This document shows positions 24,401 through 32,361 of a stretch of 64,000 nucleotides of DNA, piece after piece. The stretch's first letter is position 1, and every line of letters starts with the position of its first letter. The notes under the pieces are model-generated. The model searched no databases. It worked only from the letters and a program-made list of their open reading frames with translations, and had not been told where the DNA came from. The DNA lies in contig NZ_FMIY01000002.1 of the NCBI RefSeq assembly GCF_900095855.1, positions 1,533,697-1,597,696 on the forward strand. The letters are read 5' to 3'. The position numbers and the translations under genes are program-made. Source of the stretch: Megasphaera coli (GTDB lineage Bacteria; Bacillota; Negativicutes; Veillonellales; Megasphaeraceae).

Positions 24401-26201
24401 GAAGAATTTGATTGATAATGATGAACACGGATTTGAACAGCGCATCCGCGTCGGCTTCGATGCGCGTCTGGGGAAAAATACGAACTTGAAGGCTCTCGGC
24501 AGCGCATCCGGTATGTCCGGTGTCGACACGTCATACGACATGTCCGAAAACAAGGGCTTAAAACACAAGCGTTTAGAGACGCTTGATTTAACGCACCACA
24601 CGAATAAATGGGACTTCTCCGTAGGCCGTTTGACAGAGCCGATGGGCGTAACGGGATACTGGTTCGGCAAAGAATTTGACGGTGCGCGTGCCGTGTGGAC
24701 CGGTAAACGTTCGCAAGTCCGACTGGGCTACGGCAGCTTTAAGCACAGTACGGGTATCAGTGATTCGCCGTATACGCACGTTATTCGGGAAAACTATATG
24801 CGCGTGCCCACGCTTGACGAATTTATCGGTCTCGTGTCGCGTGATGCAGGCATCAGCTTTGACGGTGAACGCCGTGTTGAAGGCGCTCCCAATACGATTA
24901 ACTTCTATCAGCAGCTCGAAGCGGCAAAGGCTGCAGGTGCATCAAGTGAAGAGTTATTGGGCATTATGCGCCGCATGTACGATATTGCCAAGGCTGCATA
25001 CGGGAATTACTTGAATGAAGCCGTGCTCTCGGAGACGAAATTTGAATTGGCATTATCTGAACGAGTACCGTTTAAGTATACCTATGAAGATGAAAATGGA
25101 GATGAACAGGAAGGTACATTCGTTCTTCCTCATGATCCTGCTTTTTACTATGATTCCCATCGTTTTCTTATCCCCTTTGATGATGCATCTCCCCTTCAAG
25201 GCAAAGCGTTCTTTGATTCCTGGTGGGCTGCTAATGAGGCCAAGGTTAAAGAATGGTACACCGATGCCGCTTATGGAGCCCTTGGAGAACGAGGGATCGA
25301 GGCAGATAGCGTAGATATTGATGTGAATGCTTTGAAAGATAAGATATACCGGGAAAACTTCGTGGATCCGTCGAGTAGAGACAGCTTATTCGAACGTCGG
25401 GATATGCCATATGTTATTAATCAATACTTCAGCGCGGTTGCCAAACGTATTCAAGAAACAGATCAGGGCAGCCAGCTGCCGCGTGAGGCCTTTAAGAAAG
25501 TCATTGGTGAAGTTATTCCGGCATACACGGCCGTTCTTGTAAAAGATGATATACCTTCATTGAAACGAGCCGCATTCATTCAGGCTAAACACGAGATAAC
25601 ACCGTCCTTCGGTGTTGCCGCATGGTATTTACGTTCCTTCGGTGATGATTATATGACCTTGCGGGCGACAGAAAGAGGAAACGAGATTCATGAGTTCGGT
25701 AAGCTGGCCAATATTATCGGTATCGGTATGAACTGGGAAATCGACAATGACGTGAACCTGTCCTTTGATTACGGTCAAAACCGCACCGATTTTGGCCGAT
25801 TCATGAACGGCAATACGCAGTATAGACATAAATACGGTTCGTCAACGTATGACATTATAGGCCATCAATCAGGCGGTACGCCCCATTTCTGGGCTGTACG
25901 CTTTGACATCGGCAAGTCCGACACGGACGTGCCGGGCAGCTGGAACGCTTTTGCGGACTATAAATACTTCCAGCACGGCTCCTTCTTCGGCGGGACCGGG
26001 GCTGAAGGAGTGCCCGACCGTTACCTCGACGGTATCCGCAGCTTTACAGTCGGTGCGGGCTACGTACCGGCGAAAAACTTCCTCCTTGAAGCGTTCTACA
26101 CCTTTGACGCGAAGGGGATCAACAAGCGTGACACCCTGTACGGACCGGAAAACTTCAAGCTCGGCAACTACACACGCATCCAGGCAACATATAAATTCTA
26201 A
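21432..26201 (+). CDS. Double-barrel outer-membrane receptor 1: TonB-dependent receptor fused to a porin-like barrel
   Basis: The ATG at 21432 (MNKKERRTRYMSRYIAL) follows AAGAGGAC, giving 1589 residues. The signal peptide ends MPVCA at residue 31. A TonB-box-like DVIVQAT lies at 41-47 and the plug domain at about 50-180 (SVEDIIFNETGVSRTV, GVSIRGAEPRHTLILVDG, GAASAKYGADAIGGVINVV). The receptor barrel runs to F901 with GNPDLKPEKSLNFDI. An Ala/Lys/Gly-rich linker (about 902-945) leads to a second beta-rich region (about 955-1589) starting GDYRLRWNAHDGSERP. That region ends in a typical barrel terminus, TRIQATYKF. Usual TonB receptors have 600-1000 residues. It is transcribed alone from the shared-type promoter. 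Substrate unknown. Confidence 0.9.
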   Translation: MNKKERRTRYMSRYIALTCAVVTWLAMPVCADNGGKATTKDVIVQATAAEEAAKYESQQTTIITKADIEKKQAKSVEDIIFNETGVSRTVDAMGRVGVSIRGAEPRHTLILVDGQRVMGDLAKYYGASDEVMRLGAENVDHIEVIQGAASAKYGADAIGGVINVVTKKAAKKPTLQFNAEGRRVNGNGDIAPYQNFFLRADSGDLGNLRLGLYGSKRDIMPVYASRQRSSSVMKSNVSNFEKNSLRFYGTAADTGLTGTYKINSLNSIDFRVDRYTEDLERYLKRSDSMMEPQQHFKRNMSRNTYGITWSGRDKGKTDWTVDANYTRTKEDDITLDSYYGKSSYEGKNKLDYVDDVDHKQISISATANTQVNDKHLLTYSVGYSREDGSGSRVKSAPNVHLKTIDPWDYDKNLFVISKESPLVEGKVGDVASDVHAYEMVRGADGIPRWNNDFEWYNYDRNVAGSKKPDFTYTEYKQYFPNGASVVAYDNLPSDVKRRADAFAGKIIAENPGKFDSIYAYSRNMTAIANYFEKLNISDVTFNGKVFKGAYTDRNNKVFVGEATIKKEFVVLQDLWQINKDTTVSPTLRLDHSDLFGSHVTANLGMTHNVGGNVHRRFKANIGTGYAEPGMGELYYNWEMYGGSPVGSDTARLGWYFIGNPDLKPEKSLNFDISIEGENKNTTARLNLFHNRIKDYMSIYFTGALMDFHPELNESSTWGASKFLYAPDMIYSFKNIGKAEITGLELEVKQKFNKHWSGKLGYTYLHAINKTDPTMPRQLLDKPVHKVDIGLSYENEKSGWSGSIWGDYYIRMLDSNTIGNNGNYMESYIAPDSVHSEIHYNFARQGAQTYERKTFGVWNFMIQKKFNKDSLAYFGIDNIFAHRDDDRALQDRVYRFGVNMKFGASGEESGDKAATSGNKANKADISAAAGAAGKETAAIAKTSGFITRPFEEGREKGIDFIGDYRLRWNAHDGSERPTAKVTFDSRVGSAEKNLIDNDEHGFEQRIRVGFDARLGKNTNLKALGSASGMSGVDTSYDMSENKGLKHKRLETLDLTHHTNKWDFSVGRLTEPMGVTGYWFGKEFDGARAVWTGKRSQVRLGYGSFKHSTGISDSPYTHVIRENYMRVPTLDEFIGLVSRDAGISFDGERRVEGAPNTINFYQQLEAAKAAGASSEELLGIMRRMYDIAKAAYGNYLNEAVLSETKFELALSERVPFKYTYEDENGDEQEGTFVLPHDPAFYYDSHRFLIPFDDASPLQGKAFFDSWWAANEAKVKEWYTDAAYGALGERGIEADSVDIDVNALKDKIYRENFVDPSSRDSLFERRDMPYVINQYFSAVAKRIQETDQGSQLPREAFKKVIGEVIPAYTAVLVKDDIPSLKRAAFIQAKHEITPSFGVAAWYLRSFGDDYMTLRATERGNEIHEFGKLANIIGIGMNWEIDNDVNLSFDYGQNRTDFGRFMNGNTQYRHKYGSSTYDIIGHQSGGTPHFWAVRFDIGKSDTDVPGSWNAFADYKYFQHGSFFGGTGAEGVPDRYLDGIRSFTVGAGYVPAKNFLLEAFYTFDAKGINKRDTLYGPENFKLGNYTRIQATYKF

Positions 26202-26240
26202 TCGCCCTGTGGCGGTATATGGCAAAAGCAGCCTTCTTTT
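25887..26240 (+). repeat. Near-identical 3' end shared by the two receptor genes (copy A)
   Basis: About 350 bp from TTCTGGGCTGTACG through the stop codon and into the terminator match 31144-31497 with only a handful of mismatches. The rest of the two genes is much more divergent. The duplicated stretch encodes the last ~105 residues, identical but for one Leu/Ile change. Confidence 0.9.
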
Positions 26241-26266
26241 CTTCCGGAAAAGAGGCTGCTTTTTTA
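26224..26266 (+). terminator. Terminator of receptor 1
   Basis: AAAAGCAGCC (26224-26233) pairs with GGCTGCTTTT (26254-26263). An inner TCTTTTC/GGAAAAGA stem and a T run are also present. Confidence 0.9.
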
Positions 26267-26308
26267 CTCACGAAATACACATAACATAGAATGTGAAAAA
26301 TTTTTGTC

Positions 26309-26366
26309 CGATTGGATTATTTCAGGACTGAATGGAGTAGAAGAAACAGCGCTTACTCGCTATTAT
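26309..26366 (+). promoter_or_regulatory. Activator-type promoter of TonB receptor 2 (copy 3)
   Basis: CGATTGGA (26309-26316) and TGAATGGA (26329-26336) are 20 bp apart. AGTAGAA (26336-26342), 18 nt and TATTAT (26361-26366) follow. Spacing is identical to copy 1. Confidence 0.75.
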
Positions 26367-26439
26367 AAAGATAATGATAATTGGAATTATCACGCATGTA
26401 TGCAGTATTTGGGAAAACAGTTATGTAAGGGGGATGCAT

Positions 26440-29400
26440 ATGAAACGATCGTTTAGGCATGCTGAAAAGTATACTCTTTTGATGTGTGCCGTATTATCCT
26501 GGCTGTCCATGCCCGTTTATGCCGATAACGGCGGCAAGGCGACGACGAGAGACGTCATTGTGCAGGCGACGGCAGCGGAGGAAGAGGCAAAGTATGAGTC
26601 GCAGCAGAAGACAATCATTACAAAAGCCGACATTGAAAAGAAACAGGCAAAGTCTGTTGAGGATATTGTCTTCAATGAAACAGGCGTATCTCGGACGGTG
26701 GACTCAATGGGGCGCGTCGGTGTATCCATTCGCGGTGCCGAACCGCGCCATACGCTGATTCTTGTTGACGGCCAGCCCGTTATGGGGGATCTGGCGAAGT
26801 ATTCCGGCGCCGGCGATGAGCTGCAGCGCCTCGGTACGGAAAATGTGGATCACATCGAGATCGTGCAGGGTGCGGCCAGTGCCAAGTACGGATCGGACGC
26901 CATCGGTGGGGTCATCAACGTCATTACGAATAAACCGCGGAAAACGGCCGGTATCCAATTTAATATTGAAGGCCGGCGGGAAAAAGGGAACGGTGACATC
27001 GCTCCTTTCTCCAATTACTTCCTTCGTGCCGATTCGGGGCAAATGGGAAAATTCCGCTTCGATATTTACGGCAGCAAGCAGGATATCATGCCGATCTATG
27101 CCAGTGAGCACCGTAAGGTCAGTGTCTTATCTTCCGATGAAGATCACGGCTTTTTGAAAAATTCGCTGCGTTTTTACGGCACGAACTCGAATATGGGAAT
27201 ATTCGGTATATATGATATCAATAAAAATAATTCTCTTTCCTTTCGAGCAGACAGGTATACGGAGGATTTAGAGCGATATGTAAAGCGCAGTACTTCGTAT
27301 ATGGAACCGCAGGTTCATTATAAGCGTGATTTGGACCGCAATACTATGAACCTTACGTATAACGGGAAAAACAACAAGAGTACGTGGAAGACCGAACTGA
27401 ACTATGCGCGCGTTAAAGAAGACGACGTGACCTTGACGAGCGATTACGGCAACAGCACGTATGAAGGGAAAAATACGCTTAATTATGTGGATAATGTGGA
27501 TCACCGGCAGTGGAGCTTCGACGTTTCCGCCGATACGCAGGTAAACGAGAAACACCTGGTGTCGTACGGCTTCGGCTATGCACTGGAAAAAGGCGAAGGG
27601 AGCCGCTTGAAGAATGCCCCTCATACATACGTGCGCAATATTGACCCGTGGGACTACGATAAAAGCCTTGCCGTCAAGAACGGAGTCCCTTCTTCAACCG
27701 TTTACCGCCATTCTTTTGCAAAAAATAATGCCGGCGTCGAACAGTGGGATAAGGAAAAGGAATGGTATAACGGCAATAAAAACGATCCGTCTACGCTGCC
27801 GCAGTTTACGTATGAAGAATACCTGCAATATCTGGATCCCGAAGCGGGAATTGATGCTGCCGCCGTCATGGGACTTGTAGACGGACCCGTGACGGAAAAG
27901 ACGCTGAAAAAACGGAATCCCGAAGCATATGAAAGGTATAAACAGTTTGCCAAAACACTGCTGGAAAACAACCGGGAGTTTATTGAGGATTACCATAATA
28001 ATAAAGAAGGCCGGAAAGATGAGAACGGTCACTATTATCCGGCTCTGTATGACGCGTATTTACCTAGCTTTTATTACGGCGCCGTACCGGGGTTTGATTC
28101 GACGAAGCTGAAGCTGAACGGCGCTTATTTCAAAGAAGAATACAATAAGCGCATCAATCAGCAGACCGTCGGAGAGGCAACCATCAAGAAGCAGCATTTT
28201 TTCATACAAGATATGTGGCAGGTCAACAAGGACACGATCCTGTCGCCGATCCTGCGTCTTGATCACAGCGATCTCTTCGGTTCCAACCTGACCTTCAATA
28301 TGGGGATGACTCATAATTTAAGCGGTAATACGCACCGCCGTTTGAAAGCTAACATCGGTACGAGCTATACCGAACCGGGTATGGGTGAACTTTATTATAA
28401 TTGGGAAATGTACGGCCCGAATATTACGAACGCCACCATTGGCGGCGGCGAAGCCCGCCTCGGCTGGTATTGGGTCGGCAATCCGAACCTGCAGCCCGAA
28501 AAATCACTGAACTTCGATATATCCGTGGAAGGAGAGAATAAGAATACCTATTCCAAGCTGACCTTGTTCCATAATAAGATCAGAAATTACATGTCCGTTT
28601 ATAATACGGGTTATCTGATGGATTTTTATCCTCAGTATGATGAGTCGACGACGTACGGTGCGGCGAAATTTGCCCATGCACCCGATCTGATCTACAGCTT
28701 CCGCAATATCGGCCGTGCCGAGATCACCGGTGTCGAATGGGAGCTGAAGCAGACCTTGTCGCAACACTGGAAGGCCCGCTTCGGCTACACCTATCTTCAC
28801 GCCGTGAACAAGAGCGACGCCGATATGCCGCGCCAGCTCTTGGATAAGCCGCAGCATAAGATAGATATCGGTATCGATTACATCAATGAGAAGAGCGGCT
28901 GGAGCGGCAGCCTTTGGGGCGATTACTACATTCGTATGCTTGACAGCAACTCGCTGAGCGGGGGGGGGAATTATATGGTTTCGTATATCGATCCGAACAA
29001 TTCCGACCGTTCCGTCATCCGCTATAATTTTAACAACAGGCGTACTGCCGATATGTATGAGCGCAAGACCTTCGGCATTTGGAATCTGATGATTCAAAAG
29101 AAGATCAATAAGGATTCACTTGTCTACTTCGGCATCAATAATCTCTTCGGCCACCGCGATGATGACCGCGCCTTTTCCGGCCGGGTCTATCGTATCGGCG
29201 CCAACCTGAAGATCGGCAGCGATGCGAATACGAAAAAAGGGGCGGCCGTGGCGACAGACCGCGTAATGAGTCCCGTATTGCTGCTGGACTTTCTCAACCG
29301 TCCCTTTGATACTGAAAAGGCGGAAGGCGTTGAGGTTACCGGTGATTATCGGGGTCGTTGGGACAGTCATCTCGGCTCGGAACGCCCGGCTGCACGCGTT

Positions 29401-31458
29401 ACGGCAACAAGCTATGTCGATGCCGGTGCGGCGAAGAACCTGGCAGATAAAAAAGAACACGGCTTTGAAGGTCGGCTGCGCCTTGGCGTCGATGCGCGCA
29501 TCGGTGCACATACAAATGTTACCCTTCTCGGCAGTGCGTCCGGTCAAGCCGGCGTAGATTCCATGCATGAAACGGAGGGCTCTAAAGGGCTGAATCACCG
29601 GCGCCTGGAAAAGGCCGATATTACGTATAATACGGGCAAGTGGGACTTCAGTGTCGGCAGATTGAGCGAATCCATGGGCGTGACTGGATACTGGTTCGGC
29701 AAGGAATTTGACGGTGCCCGTGCCGTGTGGACGGGAAAACGTTCACAGGTTCGCGTCGGCTTCGGCGATTTCAGCCATAGCACGGGTATTACGGATTCGG
29801 CCTATACCCATCCGATTTACACGGACTTTATGCGTGTGCCGACTGTTGATGAATTTCTGGGGATCACGATGGATACGGACGGATCGAAGAAAGAGCTGAC
29901 CGTAGCCGATGCGGCGCCGACAATCAACTTCTACCAGCAGCTCAAGGAATTGCGTGCTCGCGAACAGGCCTTGGCGGACCGCGTGAAGGATGCGGAGAAA
30001 AAAGCGGAAGATTTGACAAGTGATATTTGGACGAAGGAAAATCTTGAAGGTGCTCCCGAGTCGGTGCTGCAGCCCATGCGGGAGGAATTGGCGCGTATTC
30101 AGGCGTCTATTCCCGTTCTTCGGTCCGAATATACTACGCAGCTGGAACCGCTGCGGAAAGCGCAGTTCGACGTCGTCCACCGTATGCAGGACATCGTCGT
30201 CAAGGCCTACGGCAGCGACACGGCTAAGCAGACCGTGACCTTGCGAATGCCCGAAATTCCCGTTACCTATACCTATCATGAACGCTATTACGATGAAGAT
30301 GACGAGCAATGGTATGATGAAGAACGGACGTTTACACAGAATCTGGCTCCCGGCGTAACGGGGCTGAATCAGAAAGATCCCCTCTTTGAACTGTCCCTTG
30401 CGGATATGTCCGTATTAGCGAACAACGGCAAGGATTATCTCGAAAGGTGGTATGACAATAATACGGCAGCTATTAAGGCGGCATATGAGCAGCGTGCCAG
30501 AGATGTGGCAAAGTTTGCATTTAACGGCAGTCCCTATACGATGCATATTGATGATACGGCACTGAATGACTTGAAAAATAAAATTTATCAGGGAAATTCC
30601 GTCGACTTGCCTGATTCAGGGACAAGCGGCAAGATTAATGTCAAGACAAGTGAGTACTATCCCACCTTATTGGCCGATTATTTCAATGCCTTGGCGCGTG
30701 TGCTGGAATCGACCGACGGTTACAGCAAACTGCCGCGTGAAGCCTTGGGCAAATACACGGGCAATGTTATCCCGTCCCGGGGCGTCGTCCTGCAGCGTGA
30801 CTATATCCCGCCTATCGACAGGGCGGCTTTCCTGCAGGTGCGCCGGCTTATCGGCAACAGGCTCGGCCTTACGGCATGGTACCTGCGCTCCGTTGGCGGC
30901 GATACGTATACGTTCCGTACGGCTGTCGGCACACATACGGAAGGTCGGGATTTCAGCAGTCTTGCCAATGTCTTTGGCATCGGGGCGAAATATCAATTAG
31001 GACGGAACGCTTCCGTTTCCTTCGACTACGGTCAAAACCGCACCGATTTCGGCCGGTATATGAACGGGCACACGCGGTATGATCATACGGCAGGTTTATC
31101 GGATTTCGTTATTCAAGGCAGAGACATGGGCGGCACGCCGCACTTCTGGGCTGTACGCTTTGACATCGGCAAGTCCGACACGGACGTGCCGGGCAGCTGG
31201 AATGCTTTTGCGGACTATAAATACTTCCAGCACGGTTCCTTCTTCGGCGGGACCGGGGCTGAAGGAGTGCCCGACCGTTACCTCGACGGTATCCGCAGCT
31301 TTACGGTCGGTGCGGGTTACGTGCCGGCGAAAAACTTCATCCTTGAAGCGTTCTACACCTTTGACGCGAAGGGGATCAACAAGCGTGACACCCTGTACGG
31401 ACCGGAAAACTTCAAGCTCGGCAACTACACACGCATCCAGGCAACATATAAATTCTAA
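26440..31458 (+). CDS. Double-barrel outer-membrane receptor 2: TonB-dependent receptor fused to a porin-like barrel
   Basis: The ATG at 26440 (MKRSFRHAEKY) lies 6 bp after AAGGGGG, giving 1672 residues; an ATG at 26434 touches the ribosome site and is rejected. The signal peptide ends MPVYA, followed by DNGGKATTRDVIVQAT with the TonB-box-like stretch. Plug and barrel follow to about residue 927 (GNPNLQPEKSLNFDIS, RQLLDKPQHKIDIGIDY). The second barrel begins at about 965 (GDYRGRWDSHLGSERP). It contains a likely external coiled-coil loop (about 1165-1240, LRAREQALADRVKDAEKKAEDL) absent in that form from receptor 1. The end is TRIQATYKF. It is a tandem paralogue of the preceding gene with its own promoter and terminator. 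Substrate unknown. Confidence 0.9.
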   Translation: MKRSFRHAEKYTLLMCAVLSWLSMPVYADNGGKATTRDVIVQATAAEEEAKYESQQKTIITKADIEKKQAKSVEDIVFNETGVSRTVDSMGRVGVSIRGAEPRHTLILVDGQPVMGDLAKYSGAGDELQRLGTENVDHIEIVQGAASAKYGSDAIGGVINVITNKPRKTAGIQFNIEGRREKGNGDIAPFSNYFLRADSGQMGKFRFDIYGSKQDIMPIYASEHRKVSVLSSDEDHGFLKNSLRFYGTNSNMGIFGIYDINKNNSLSFRADRYTEDLERYVKRSTSYMEPQVHYKRDLDRNTMNLTYNGKNNKSTWKTELNYARVKEDDVTLTSDYGNSTYEGKNTLNYVDNVDHRQWSFDVSADTQVNEKHLVSYGFGYALEKGEGSRLKNAPHTYVRNIDPWDYDKSLAVKNGVPSSTVYRHSFAKNNAGVEQWDKEKEWYNGNKNDPSTLPQFTYEEYLQYLDPEAGIDAAAVMGLVDGPVTEKTLKKRNPEAYERYKQFAKTLLENNREFIEDYHNNKEGRKDENGHYYPALYDAYLPSFYYGAVPGFDSTKLKLNGAYFKEEYNKRINQQTVGEATIKKQHFFIQDMWQVNKDTILSPILRLDHSDLFGSNLTFNMGMTHNLSGNTHRRLKANIGTSYTEPGMGELYYNWEMYGPNITNATIGGGEARLGWYWVGNPNLQPEKSLNFDISVEGENKNTYSKLTLFHNKIRNYMSVYNTGYLMDFYPQYDESTTYGAAKFAHAPDLIYSFRNIGRAEITGVEWELKQTLSQHWKARFGYTYLHAVNKSDADMPRQLLDKPQHKIDIGIDYINEKSGWSGSLWGDYYIRMLDSNSLSGGGNYMVSYIDPNNSDRSVIRYNFNNRRTADMYERKTFGIWNLMIQKKINKDSLVYFGINNLFGHRDDDRAFSGRVYRIGANLKIGSDANTKKGAAVATDRVMSPVLLLDFLNRPFDTEKAEGVEVTGDYRGRWDSHLGSERPAARVTATSYVDAGAAKNLADKKEHGFEGRLRLGVDARIGAHTNVTLLGSASGQAGVDSMHETEGSKGLNHRRLEKADITYNTGKWDFSVGRLSESMGVTGYWFGKEFDGARAVWTGKRSQVRVGFGDFSHSTGITDSAYTHPIYTDFMRVPTVDEFLGITMDTDGSKKELTVADAAPTINFYQQLKELRAREQALADRVKDAEKKAEDLTSDIWTKENLEGAPESVLQPMREELARIQASIPVLRSEYTTQLEPLRKAQFDVVHRMQDIVVKAYGSDTAKQTVTLRMPEIPVTYTYHERYYDEDDEQWYDEERTFTQNLAPGVTGLNQKDPLFELSLADMSVLANNGKDYLERWYDNNTAAIKAAYEQRARDVAKFAFNGSPYTMHIDDTALNDLKNKIYQGNSVDLPDSGTSGKINVKTSEYYPTLLADYFNALARVLESTDGYSKLPREALGKYTGNVIPSRGVVLQRDYIPPIDRAAFLQVRRLIGNRLGLTAWYLRSVGGDTYTFRTAVGTHTEGRDFSSLANVFGIGAKYQLGRNASVSFDYGQNRTDFGRYMNGHTRYDHTAGLSDFVIQGRDMGGTPHFWAVRFDIGKSDTDVPGSWNAFADYKYFQHGSFFGGTGAEGVPDRYLDGIRSFTVGAGYVPAKNFILEAFYTFDAKGINKRDTLYGPENFKLGNYTRIQATYKF

Positions 31459-31497
31459 TCGCCCTGTGGCGATATATGGCAAAAGCAGCCTTCTTTC
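31144..31497 (+). repeat. Near-identical 3' end shared by the two receptor genes (copy B)
   Basis: Counterpart of 25887-26240 at an offset of 5257 bp, including stop codon and the first half of the terminator hairpin. Confidence 0.9.
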
Positions 31498-31521
31498 CTT
31501 TCGGAAAAGAGGCTGCTTTTT
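31481..31521 (+). terminator. Terminator of receptor 2
   Basis: The hairpin AAAAGCAGCC/GGCTGCTTTT (31481-31490/31511-31520) is the same as after receptor 1. Confidence 0.9.
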
Positions 31522-31602
31522 GGGATTCAAGCCCAATTTATAATTTAACGTTACTGTAAATAACATGGTTTGTCAAGGCTGGAAAAATAACAAAAAAATA
31601 TG

Positions 31603-32250
31603 TTAGTGTAAGATAATTGTGGGAAAACTTTATCGGGGTAAAGTATAGGCATACAAAAAGAGAAGGAATCCTTCGGTATAATTAAGTATCAACATCCCAA
31701 CGCAAAGGAGACCTTCTCATGAACAACATTATACAACAAATTGCAGATAACAGCACAACTTTCTTCAATAAAACGATGGAAGATATTTTATGGGTAAAAC
31801 CGCGTTGTCCGGTATTACGGAGAGTGTGGAAGCCTATTCACGGCGGCTTGGCATGGAGCTGTTTCGCGCGGTACTGCAGGAAGTAGATGAGGCAATTTAC
31901 GAAAGTGTAAAACAAACACAAGCGTATCACGTAAAAGATAAGGAGCGTCCACGCACGTTAGTTACCCCGTTTGGAGAATTAACCTTTTCGCGCCGCTACT
32001 ACTAACACAAGCAAAGCTGAAGTACCCGTAGCGGTGGTAAGCGAGCCTGTATTACAGAAACAGTGCGTACGGCGCAAGTTGGCTTACTGTACGTATGAAG
32101 CCGCGCAAAAATTCCGGATGCCCGGAAGCGAAGTGGCAACATATGGCAGTTGGATGCGCAACATACAAAATGGAGGCTATCATTATCTAAATTAGTTTTA
32201 GTTCCAAAGGAGTCCCTGTCAATCCATTTCCCACAACAACTTGACACTGT
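31603..32250. mobile_element. Decayed ISLre2-like insertion sequence
   Basis: Imperfect terminal inverted repeats are visible at 31603-31626 and 32227-32250; both share AGTGT and TTGTGGGAAA when one is reverse-complemented. Inside is a broken transposase. At about 650 bp the element is far shorter than a complete ISLre2 element (about 1.5 kb), so a large internal part is gone. The 110 bp after the right end hold a short open remnant (ending LQLQQH at about 32334) that I cannot assign. Confidence 0.65.
31719..32195 (+). pseudogene. Remnant of an ISLre2/UPF0236-type transposase
   Basis: Three frames must be joined: MNNIIQQIADNSTTFF... from 31719, then a frame at 31790-32005 with EEVDEAI-like VLQEVDEAIYESVKQ, and a third to 32195 (VLQKQCVRRKLAYCTYEAAQKF). 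The second frame ends in PFGELTFSRRYY, the conserved N-terminal signature of this family. The catalytic C-terminal half is missing. It has AAAGGAGACC as ribosome site. It cannot be active. Confidence 0.7.
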
Positions 32251-32361
32251 CAAAAATATCGAAACTATTGACGTGCTGCGCCGCAAAATGTTACGTTATA
32301 CACAAATGAGCAACTTGCAGTTGCAACAACATTAAAATTTATTTGTGAGGAGTGTGTCAGT

